From NCBI GenBank assembly GCA_023014335.1, contig JAECYW010000022.1:310001-374000 (forward strand): 64,000 nucleotides of DNA, given 5' to 3'. The notes below the pieces were generated by a model. It was given only the letters and a program-made list of their open reading frames with translations. It did no database searches and had not been told where the DNA came from. Positions within the stretch are counted from its first letter, which is position 1. Each line of letters begins with the position of its first letter. Below are positions 32,701 to 40,400 of this stretch, piece by piece. The translations under genes were made by a program, and so were the position numbers. The stretch comes from Galerina marginata (taxonomy: Eukaryota; Basidiomycota; Agaricomycetes; Agaricales; Galerinaceae).

Positions 32701-34348
32701 TCCATCAGTTCCCGAAACGGATAGTGTGAACAACGAGGCTCACAAGACAGGCACAGATATTAGAACCGAGCTATTAGCATATGATACCTCTTTGCTATCA
32801 GTTGTGTCTCAGTCAGAGTCCGGTATTGATCTCCTAAAAGAACTGAAATTAAAATATGCAAGTGACTCGTTTTTTAAGAAGATATTGGACAAACCCGCGG
32901 AATTCAAGAACTTCTCGGTTGAAGAAGGCTTGATCTATCTTCGTTCCGATAACCGAAAACTCTTGTGTATTCCGAATATTACTATTAACGGACGCAGTGC
33001 TCGAGAGATAGTAATCTCAGAAGCGCACTCAATACTTGCTCACCTAGGTACCAACAAAACTTTAGCTTATTTGAGAGATCATGTCTGGTGGAAAGACATT
33101 TCCACAGACACAGCTTCATACTGCGATACGTGTATGACGTGTAAACGAAGCAAACCATCCAACCAGAAGCCCTACGGATTATTGAACCCGTTACCAGTGC
33201 CCGGATCGCCTTGGGAATCAATTGGTATTGATTTCGTCGGACCATTACCCGAGTCCAAGAATAGAGACGGAGTCTTCGACTCTATAACCGTTATTATTTG
33301 TCTGTTAACCGCTATGGTACACCTAGTACCTAGTAGGATCAATTATAACTCCAGACAAGTAGCTGAATTAATGTTTGAAGAGGTATATAAACTGCATGGG
33401 CTACCAAAGCACATTATAAGTGACCGAGATGTTCTCTTTACCAGCATCTTTTGGAACCATCTAAATAAATTGATAGGCACTAAATTAAAGATGTCCAGTG
33501 CGTATCATCCGCAGACGGATGGATCTACGGAACGAGCAAACCGCACAATCACCCAAATGCTGCGCCAGTGTATAAATAACAAACAGACCGATTGGGTTAG
33601 TAAATTACCTAGTATAGAATTCGCCATCAATTCCGCGCGATCCGAAAGTACTGGGTATGCGCCGTTCTTCCTGAACACAGGCCGAATGCCCCGATCTATG
33701 ATCTGGAACTCTGCTAATAAAAGTGAATATCCATCCGTTAGAAACTTCGCGCTTCAGCGGAAGCTCGCGTTGATTGCTGCCCATGATAGCATCCTCGCAG
33801 CACGAGTTAAGCAGACTCGAGAAGCCAATAAACGAAGGCGACTTGCGCCTTTTACAGAAGGAGATCTCGTTTATATTTCCACAAAGAATATATCCTTTCC
33901 AAAGGGATTAGCTCGCAAACTAGTGCCGAAATATATTGGACCTTACAAGATCTCGCAAGACTTTGGAAATCAATCTTTCCGCATTGATTTACCGTCTTAT
34001 TTGAATCGTCGAGGGGTACACAACGTGTTTCACGCTTCACTGCTTCGGATTCATATCCCTAATGATGACCGCCTTTTCCCCGGACGAGAAGCGACTCAAT
34101 TCAGTCTCGAAGATGAATCTGACACAGAATGGGCAGTTGATCGAATAATATCTCATTCAGGATCGAAAACTGACTCGATTTTCGAAATCAAATGGAAAGC
34201 GGGAGACGTCACCTGGCTCCCTTATTCCCAAATCGAACACCTAAACGCAGTCAAGGAATATCTCGATCTACTTGGAGTTGATTCCATCCTTTCCCTTCCC
34301 CCCGGAACTGGAACACCTCCCACCAACGACCCCCAAATTCACATTTGA
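26720..34348 (+). CDS. chromovirus Gag-Pol polyprotein
   Basis: A single frame of 2,542 residues with no stop or shift between gag and pol. In order: a disordered N-terminus; retrotransposon Gag domain (about 350-510); CCHC knuckle CFNCKEQGHMSRNC (about 626-639); a long spacer (about 660-1270) of unknown content with an acidic Ser/Asp-rich stretch; aspartic protease ALLDSG (about 1293); RT with MDGKDAYEQI (motif A), NAPATYQ and YLDD (about 1612); RNase H with ITDG, HEIEML and ITDHKGL; integrase HHCC finger (about 2100-2140) and a D,D,E triad in GIDFVGPLP, ISDRDV and TDGSTERAN; C-terminal chromodomain (about 2470-2525). All catalytic residues are present. The chromodomain normally guides integration to methylated histone tails. 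Confidence 0.95.
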   Translation: MYTGKASSKYALRSRTNPPGVAPRNEEESASPPDSPNQSVAPATPTTVHIIPNKSYSEAAAPKSSADSMTMPEIINDPNEKDSAPPSDEISQEPENSLGLKIDYNTNQWKIVNRRKSRSPRATTSGNNDPIFEAEKSLTPDQRDHIARRNARVQIMTPRKLSTGSRGEGTSTHNPGKVPDFSDWGNPSIDFDEEDYDIEAQQAALNRLEAQFKAKKAHFDKARESLKQAPKRALTEPKENDPTPAPERQASINSTNSVRPPASRPINQIAPDSYLGHTLNNINNFGTRNSDSPSDDSSSSSSSDSDSDPGNEPSGSSRRKGKEKRKSKSKHNKKKRSQSRKSGLKPIPPKEYDGTPDSRAFNRFVMEGTTYVLDGRVRKDRQVFVLAYYLQGTAYDFYTQKVSNNFFEWKLHDFFEQLFDYCFPVNYRAEQRIKLRRCFQNDRKVSAYVHELEELYNMIGTVDAREKVIKLWDGLRLTIQQGLYRAGKNPDVSTWNEVVQHAEVLEISENIANRDRNKGSNNAPRGPSGSASLGNGNSKGKGRDYQSERSGSRFTQRDKSATPQRFQSKPRFGSQRPNNNNPPRTSNFSSNFNRAGSQNSSFDPNRRKSPQLTDKERSELLAAGKCFNCKEQGHMSRNCPKKSNVRSTSSKPPGVSNFNIEVQEEPTDDEVEVLDCLELGMIELSSFELPVGASYSTITLPRWNEYHPALPRRSRLGDALAHMAEHALQSYQPYPGDSSFVSSQTVLDRFYVARGPAQFYYVFDKYRLLRTEIHIRYLQDHHFKVCDWYATELANHFEHPKNSTRLFTMGDAYAYNAQLVLRSGIRELYPSRNSTTNDETRFSVVSNSPITYHICDDEFPNNPLTIPKTRLANPFYDLCNWYKLHRYPFADDSSSSDDSDPGDDPDDGSDHTDDPDFYSTGSESHPSDQNGPSDGAPGAAPLVNGRSNSSRETSDEESPADTDNRANDNSVRDHLAPGPPQAPITEEELKWDAGRRGTTVRRRNPLPDLLANEAERILIASTPFPGDYGFYGSPPQRPRFRVRRASPDLYSIRDNKREFVTYFKAEQLRQHDFCIGLEFGKRCAEEEGIEVPASWLQKTHIPMGRALEKGLEDYLQRCRPFINDDPFNERHLTTFSVKENWDKSHDCGSELLIRNNRTNYITVIARDFVEEIETEGMDLEDWYQFQLFREDFRSVCSSLAWDPPCTESPVEIESETDKLKLPLETLHKHGLLEKKSVVTEEVEVLCLNGIQIPQGTYPSVQRNAAQVKDPKRTIAKPVVITVNINGHPARALLDSGSLGDFMSSNLADQLNVTRVKFEAPLGLQLAVQGSRSKINSGTTATLNYESIKEERYFDIINMSTYDIILGTPWFFQHRVCVGLNPSRVVIGSDVSQPIKGSGVSMISSRAIEIAKLGIDEARQMLIEYANPLCRTASETELPPFRAINHTIPLIDMNKIYPWRPSRCPEPLRSQWTEKREAYLKSGRWKITSSRNTVPMLLIPKPRAPGEPPILRTVVDLRARNDNTYKLTSPLPDPEGILRRAASHKFRSCMDGKDAYEQIRIEPDHVERTAVTTPDGNMVSLVIQIGDCNAPATYQALMNHIFSPYIGIFMDIYLDDIVIYSDTLEEHISHVKTIIDVLTKEKLYLSKNKLHFLKSTLKILGRLVTDDGIRMDPDKVDSVLNWKTPTNRDLLRGFLGSVGYLADDIPNVRIPMGILHGLTGDTVSYRWGYTEQRAFETVKRLVEGVRKHHRVPLNYAKNAEQIWMITDGCSTGIAGLISQGTDWKTARIAAFYSAKLNPAQQNYPVHEIEMLAGIETMLRHRDILQGATFKWITDHKGLIHLLNQKNLSGRQARWIEKISEFTFEVVYVPGTENVVADALSRMYSNDSPGTVRSPSEYTYFDVINDDGNVVDNFIMPLLAGLEAQVAVQRRPRKVPSPAETGRAETSKEFAARMKGHFVLKGPGEQKEGGSRTKTSKPRQKAQLSKEGILPKTEMSPSVPETDSVNNEAHKTGTDIRTELLAYDTSLLSVVSQSESGIDLLKELKLKYASDSFFKKILDKPAEFKNFSVEEGLIYLRSDNRKLLCIPNITINGRSAREIVISEAHSILAHLGTNKTLAYLRDHVWWKDISTDTASYCDTCMTCKRSKPSNQKPYGLLNPLPVPGSPWESIGIDFVGPLPESKNRDGVFDSITVIICLLTAMVHLVPSRINYNSRQVAELMFEEVYKLHGLPKHIISDRDVLFTSIFWNHLNKLIGTKLKMSSAYHPQTDGSTERANRTITQMLRQCINNKQTDWVSKLPSIEFAINSARSESTGYAPFFLNTGRMPRSMIWNSANKSEYPSVRNFALQRKLALIAAHDSILAARVKQTREANKRRRLAPFTEGDLVYISTKNISFPKGLARKLVPKYIGPYKISQDFGNQSFRIDLPSYLNRRGVHNVFHASLLRIHIPNDDRLFPGREATQFSLEDESDTEWAVDRIISHSGSKTDSIFEIKWKAGDVTWLPYSQIEHLNAVKEYLDLLGVDSILSLPPGTGTPPTNDPQIHI

Positions 34349-34492
34349 CTATATCTGGACTCTCTGTTTTCTAATTTCTATAAATACTCCTACCTTTTCT
34401 CGTTTTATTCCCCAGAATTTCGCAGCCTCCGCACCAATACTCATTGTTTAATTATTATCTTCGTTCCTATCATCCTCTACCTATTATCTACC

Positions 34493-35284
34493 ATGATCTC
34501 CCCCGAGTTCAGCAACTACAACACTCTTGTTTCCATTGATCGACCAGACACTCCGCGCCCACCTCCTCCTTACGAAGCATTCTCTTTAGAGCGTCCGTCC
34601 GTCAAGTTCGCCGCTCCTACCATTCCAAACACTATCCCAACAATTACCGTCACTCCTCCTGTGGCTCCACTTCCACCGAGTATTGTACCTCGAAGCAAAT
34701 TCCCCACCTTCAAACACCCATCTATTTTTCGTCCTTCGCGTACCACCATCCGCGTTCTAAACCGCAAAACCCACAGATACGACATTTATCATATCGGACA
34801 AATTGCTGTATACATTGTCACCGACAATCGCATCAGAGAAGGCCGCTTCAACCCAGCGCTTGCTCCCGCTGGATACTTCGATTTTGCAGACGCGTTCAAC
34901 GAATCCAACCCAACTTCTAAACGGTTCGCCACATTCGATCACGAGACCAATACTTCTCATTTCGAAGGAGATGGTATTACTTTCAATGACTTCTACATTG
35001 ATCTCACCATAATCGGCTGGAAATCCCTCTCCACTCCTATCCCGCGACCTCGTTTAACACTCACACAACGTCACAAACAAGTCAACGCTCTTATTTCCGA
35101 TTTGGTGGATACTGATCCCCATTTCTCCGACACTCGTTGGGATCTTATGGATACCATTCTCGGCATTCGCAAAGAACGCGCCGAACGCGGCAAATATTCC
35201 CTTAACGAGAATTGTTCTTCCCCCCTTCGTAAAATTCTTGAGGACGACAACAACGACTCTACTTCTGCTATGGCTGTTATCTAG
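34493..35284 (+). CDS. accessory ORF downstream of pol in the chromovirus
   Basis: 263 codons, complete from ATG to stop, 144 bp after the Gag-Pol stop and 30 bp before the 3' LTR. The N-terminal third is Pro-rich and carries RPPPPYEAF, which contains a PPxY motif, followed by more PP runs. The middle and C-terminal parts look folded: TTIRVLNRKTHRYDIYHIGQ, FDFADAFNESNP and FNDFYIDLTIIGWKSLS. There is no hydrophobic span and no signal peptide, so it is not envelope-like. I recognise no family. PPxY motifs recruit WW-domain (NEDD4/Rsp5-type) ubiquitin ligases; a role in element assembly or release is speculative. Confidence 0.7.
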   Translation: MISPEFSNYNTLVSIDRPDTPRPPPPYEAFSLERPSVKFAAPTIPNTIPTITVTPPVAPLPPSIVPRSKFPTFKHPSIFRPSRTTIRVLNRKTHRYDIYHIGQIAVYIVTDNRIREGRFNPALAPAGYFDFADAFNESNPTSKRFATFDHETNTSHFEGDGITFNDFYIDLTIIGWKSLSTPIPRPRLTLTQRHKQVNALISDLVDTDPHFSDTRWDLMDTILGIRKERAERGKYSLNENCSSPLRKILEDDNNDSTSAMAVI

Positions 35285-35314
35285 AGGCTTCTTGCAGAAC
35301 CCTCGGAGGGCGTA

Positions 35315-35706
35315 TGTAGCGAAAACGTTACACCATCACGGACTCCCACTAATCTAATCTAATCTGTACCACCATCGCCTCGCTGACTCGTTATTGATCC
35401 CTTCCTGACTCCCCGCTTTATTCATTTAGTGACTTATTAGTTGACTCGTATTAATTAGCTGCGCGCAAGCTGCGCGCCTACTTACTTAGGACTCTAGTAC
35501 TACGCTTTACTGCGGACTATCTACGTATAAATACTGCCCTGTAATTCACCTCAGAACCCCAGAATACAACGTATAGTTTAAGCTGTCTATTTTGCCCACA
35601 ACCAAACCCTCTCAACCAACCTCTCACCTCTCATATCTCATCTTATCTCGTGTGCCGCTCCCTATCAACTTCCGATATCTCGTCACAGCTGATAGCTGGC
35701 GTCACA
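35315..35706 (+). repeat. 3' LTR
   Basis: 392 bp copy of the 5' LTR, same ends and same internal TATA element; no difference found on reading. Confidence 0.95.
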
Positions 35707-35711
35707 CCACC
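35707..35711. repeat. target-site duplication, right
   Basis: CCACC, matching 26148-26152. Confidence 0.85.
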
Positions 35712-36030
35712 GTTCCTGGATGTTCGGCGACCCTTGTCGCAATCGAACACGTTTTGACCGCAACCAGACAAGGGCAGAAGGGCAGACATCCTTTATGAGC
35801 AAAAGCAGGGTTTTCTACGGCATAGATATTCAGATGCCCCGGGCCAAGCAGTTGAGTAAGTGATGGAGGTGAAGGTGAAGGTGCGGAACCTGTGGAAGAG
35901 GCAGCATTTCAGAGTTAGGCCCGGAAGCTTTCGTCCATACAAGTAAACAAGGCATCTTTCGATCCTTCTTCACCACAGCCAAAAGCATTCACGACTATCT
36001 CTCGATCCACCAAACAAAACAGACCTGAAT
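35712..36030. other. CTK3 upstream region
   Basis: About 320 bp between the retrotransposon and the CTK3 start. Before the insertion this joined directly to 26024-26147, giving roughly 450 bp between two divergent genes. No TATA box evident. Confidence 0.45.
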
Positions 36031-37091
36031 ATGGATCCTTTTGAAGTAAGGATGCAATTTATTGATATTCTTCGTAAACTGAACGCGTCAGTAATTTTCT
36101 AGTTTTCATTCCGTGATCTTGCCTAGACATCGCTGAACTCGACTTTTCGTCAAGTATAGGTCGCAGCAGTCGATTCAAAAGCTCGTTTCTTTTGCTGTAA
36201 AACACTTCCCTCCATGCGGGGAAGATATCTGGGACTGTATTATCGAAGAGACGCAGAAGGTATGTCCAGGTTTTCTTTCGAATCCACGACATGGGAGCGA
36301 TGAAGGTTTCTAACACTGATTTTTTGGTCTAGGGCTCTATTAATTCCCGAATAAACATCCTCTATTTTCTCGACACGCTGTGCGAGACATGCCTAATGGT
36401 CAAATCCAACTCCAAATCAGAGCGATCGAGAGCAGCCAACGCCAACGGTCTCTACGTCCAATTCGTCGCTCGAGATCTCACCCGCATCATTGAATCGATC
36501 GTCCCAGAAGGAAAGCAGGGCCTGCCGAACCTCGTCAGCACGAAGCAGGTGCGTGTCTGTTGTAAGTACCAATACTCTCGCTTTTTAATACGCATTTCCC
36601 AGATCCTGGAAAACTGGAGGAGTAAACGCTACCTCGATCCCCAAAAAGTGGATGAGGTCTTCACTATGCTCGACGCCCGCCCAAGGGTCTCTTCCGATAC
36701 GGCCACGGCCGTCCCTTCATCATCCAACAAGCGACCTCACTTCCCCCGCCAGAACCTTCCCCACAAAGAAGTGATGGCCCGCTTCGAGCAAGACCGGGAG
36801 CGCCACAAGCGGCTGCGTGAGCGGCGATGGGTCCAGCCGACTTCGCACAACCCAGCTTCGTTTCAGGCCCCGCAGCTGGCGTCGTTCTACCCAGTGACGG
36901 AGCCCGCGGACGGCCAGGAGGAGCTTGCGCTTGATATCGAGTTCGAGAACGAGTGGGAGACGACAAGTGAGTGGAATGAGGACGATGATGATGCGATCAA
37001 GGAGGAGGGTCAACTTGCGTTTCCAAATACCGACAGCGAGGAGGAGGAGATGCAGAGGTATCGTTTTGGAGTGAAGGTAAACCAGGCCTAG
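36031..37091 (+). CDS. CTK3: CTD kinase subunit gamma (Ctk3-like)
   Basis: Four exons (36031-36086, 36160-36259, 36333-36548, 36603-37091) give 286 residues. The N-terminal CID-like domain (about 1-125) is recognisable: MDPFEVRMQFIDILRKLNAS, QQSIQKLVSFAVKHF, CGEDIWDCIIEE, then INILYFLDTLCET. The tail has the Ctk3 C-terminal block ILENWRSKRYLDPQKVDEV followed by a basic helix (EVMARFEQDRERHKRLRERR) and an acidic end. Ctk3 with Ctk1 and Ctk2 forms CTDK-I, which phosphorylates Ser2 of the RNA polymerase II CTD. Intron 1 uses either GTCAGT/TATAG (giving LNASQQS, preferred) or GTAATT/CGCAG, one residue shorter. The last intron has a length divisible by three and no stop, so read-through is also open. 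Confidence 0.88.
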
Positions 37092-37411
37092 CTACAGTAT
37101 TCAGCTTTGCTTGGATATCATGTCTTGTTTTTGGTATGCCGAGTAATGTCAAAGTATTGTGAATGCTATTAAAACGAGCACTTGAAACAACAGATTAGGC
37201 GGGGTGTACCAGTAAATAATGTAAGTACAGTCTATCATGCTTATTATATGCAGTTTAACTTCTAGTAGTCGCAGATGGGTCATGAACGTCGTTAAGGGTC
37301 ATTATTGAATCAATCCTCTCTGCGTCTTTTGACCTTGCCCTTCCCTTCTCTACAAAGAAAAAAGTGCAAAAGGTATTCAGTCAATGGAACCATCAAAAAA
37401 AGGCGAGAATC
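37092..37411. other. convergent 3' intergenic region
   Basis: 320 bp between the stops of CTK3 (+) and UTP20 (-). Both 3' ends must lie here; nothing else seen. Confidence 0.45.
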
Positions 37412-40400
37412 TCACAGAAAACCCCTCTCCTTCCGCTTCCGACTATCCTTCTTACTCGCATTCCGCTGCATCTTCCTCTTCGCAGCAGCCTCAGGGTTCG
37501 TCGACGCCAGCAGCACCCGCGCAACCTTGCGCTCCCGGCGAACACCCAAAACACTCTGCCGGATCTGGTTGTACACGTTCGCAAACTTCGTCGTGCCCAC
37601 TTTTGCTTGTACGAGATCCTGCAGCTCGACTGCGGTCGTTTTCAGCTCCTCTGCAAATTGTAAGTCAGTTAAGGGATGTTGAAACCGGAAGGTAAACGCA
37701 CCTATTTGTGAATCACGGATGGTGTCGTCCTCGGTCAGCCGATATACAGGAGTTAGGATATGGACTAAGAATTGCTCAAGCCTTGAAGCCTCCATATGCG
37801 AGGTCATAGCTGCGAACCAACGCAGTCCAGCTAGAGGCTGCTGCGACCAGTTGGGCTGTAGAAAATTCATTAATCGAATTGCGAAGTCCTATGAATCACT
37901 CCACACACCTTGGCAGTCGCCTTACTCCGTCTCGCAATATGACCCGACTTAATCTGGTACGACACCTTGGAGAACAGCCATGGTAACGGGTTCTCAAGAG
38001 TCTTCAAATTGTCTCCAACCTCTCGCGCTTCAGAGGCACTAAGGAAGGCGCCACCCTCATTATCTAATATGTCCTCCGCATCATCGTCGACGGCAGCTGC
38101 GTCTCCAGGCGGTATCAGATAGAAACATTTCCCGAGGTAGAACAAGTTCTTGACGACCTGCAAGCTCAGCGTTTCGTCGAGATGCTCGCTCTTGAGTTGC
38201 TGCGTAAGTCTTCGGGCGACCAACTGCAACCCAACCCGCGAGAGTGGGTGTTCGTCAGGTAGGTCCACACGAGGAATGGCCACAGGCACAGCTGCGAACA
38301 GCAGACCCAAAAGCCTGCAGGCAGCCGTCCGAACCCACGCATGGGGGAAAAGCAAGTGGTCAACAACCAGTGTCCATTCAACCTTGCCGTCTTCTTTCGC
38401 AAAATCGGGGAAGACCTTGAGGATCTTAGCCAGCACAGTCAACGTGTGGTACGGCAGTTGCCATTCCAGCTCGACCTCCATCTGGACTTCGTCTTCACCT
38501 TCCTCTGTTGCATTGACGGCGGAAGCGCTGCGTTGTAGAGCGTTCTTGACATCATCTAAAATGGCAGAGATGTAAGGAGTTGTTTCAGTCTGCGCGAGGT
38601 CCACGACGAATCCATAAACTTGCATAGAGACCCATGTCAGCAACGGCTGAGCAGTCTGCGATGCCCACGAATGTAAATGTGAGAGCAAGACATTCTGACG
38701 TTCTTGGTCTAGCCTCGACCAGAGATTCTTGATGAGCTGTGCTGCCATTTCTCGGCATTTTGATGAATCGTCGTTAGCCACGACCATAACAAGCGCTACA
38801 AATAGAAGGTCTGCGTATTCCTGGATTAGGTTTGCTTGGAATTTGACGATGACAGCGCTCAGGAGTTCCATGATACTCATCCGGCCACTCTCATAGACGT
38901 ATGAAAGATTCTTCGCGAAAAAGGCCATCTGATTCCGTAGCCGTCCCTTTCCCTGCGGGTAATCGAGAAGGAACTGGAGAAGCACACCACGACACAGCTC
39001 TTGCACCGGCACCGATTGACTGGTGACCGAAACCTCTGAAACTTTCTCCATAAGGTCATAGATTTCTGGAACAACAAATTTTCGGGCGACGATGGCACGG
39101 AGCAGCGTGAAAACAGACGCCTGTCGTTCGGGCTCCTCAAGGTCAGGGGAGAGAAGTTCGATCAGGTAAACAAGGTCTTTCTCCTTTATCTGCACAGGTG
39201 GCCCATCTCGGAGAATCGATCCTAAGGATTTGAAAGCAACTTGAACAAGCTCGGATTCAGTGTTGCCGGTTTGCTTGATAATGTCCAGCATTTGTCGAAC
39301 AGTGACCGGAAGAGACTTTTCCACGGCTTTTAAAGGACATTTGGCCAGCCCTGCGGCACATCGCATGCCAAGGATCAAGACGGCAGCGTTCGTCGAATAT
39401 AAGGTGTTTCCGACAACGACGACCATCGATTCAAGCCGAGACAATTGGGCGGAGTCACGAAAATCGAAACGGTTTCGTTTGAGGGCTGTATTCAGGAGTT
39501 CGAGACCGAAAGTCACAAAACTAAAAACACGGTTATATCAATGACTCCACGAAAAGGAAATGCAACGAGAACCTACCGGAAGGAATTGTTTGCATAATGG
39601 TCAACCTCAGATGACACTTTCCTCTTCATCTGCACGATAGCATCTCCTTTCGCGTTGTTCTTATGCTGCGAAGGCGTTTGTTGAAGGAACTTTGCGTTTT
39701 GGCTGATTAAGGTATTGCATAGCGCCAGGAATTCCGTTGGGATCAGATGCATGTTACTGTTTAGCCCAGTTGCTATCCGCTTCAAAACTTCTTCGACGAG
39801 AGTCATAACCTTGATGGATTCTGTTTCCTGCATGATCGACTTCACAGGAAGCAAAAGGCTACTGATCTTAGCAGGCATGATATACTTTGCAATGAGGCCC
39901 ATCGAGTCAAGTCCACGCGAGGAAGATGCACGGACTTCCCTCATTTTCGTCTTGAAGTCCTCAGCCTGAACGTCCTTGCCAGACTCTCCGAAAATGACCT
40001 CAGCCGAGACATAGGCGACGTCGTTGACGCAATCATCGAGCGTTGAGAATTCTTCCGCGTGTTCGCCAGTTGTGATGTAAACCATCAAGGAATGTACAAC
40101 ATAGGCAAGCACATGAAGTTGCGGGCCACGCAAAAGGGCCGCTCGCAACTCTCTGAGAATGATGGGCAGGTAAGAAGGCCCAAGGGCAACGGCAATGCGG
40201 TTTATGGAATCTCTAGTTAGATCTCTCGTTTCCTGAGATTTGCTGCGAAGAATCTGACTAAGGATGGTTATGAGCCTGGTGATTTGGGCATCTCGAGTTG
40301 CAACCGGAAGATGTTTGGCGACTGTAATGATACCGATGGCAATGGGTATGCGAGTATTGTCGTCCGTTGTCTGATCGTATTTCTCCAAGTGATTCAAGAG

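Larger units (their letters stand above)
26153..35706 (+). mobile_element. complete Ty3/Gypsy chromovirus LTR retrotransposon
   Basis: Two direct LTRs of 392 bp (26153-26544, 35315-35706) start TGTAGC and end GTCACA (TG...CA). They flank one long Gag-Pol frame (26720-34348) and a second ORF (34493-35284), with CCACC target duplications outside. Domain order Gag, zinc knuckle, protease, RT, RNase H, integrase, chromodomain defines a chromovirus (Metaviridae). The LTRs read identical by eye and all catalytic motifs are present, so the element looks recently inserted and autonomous. I could not identify a tRNA-complementary primer site after the 5' LTR; a short purine run (CGGAGGG) lies just before the 3' LTR. 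Confidence 0.95.

Noticed and set aside
34493..35284. Second retrotransposon ORF considered as an envelope gene.
   Set aside because: No signal peptide, no hydrophobic or transmembrane segment, no Cys pattern of an envelope protein.
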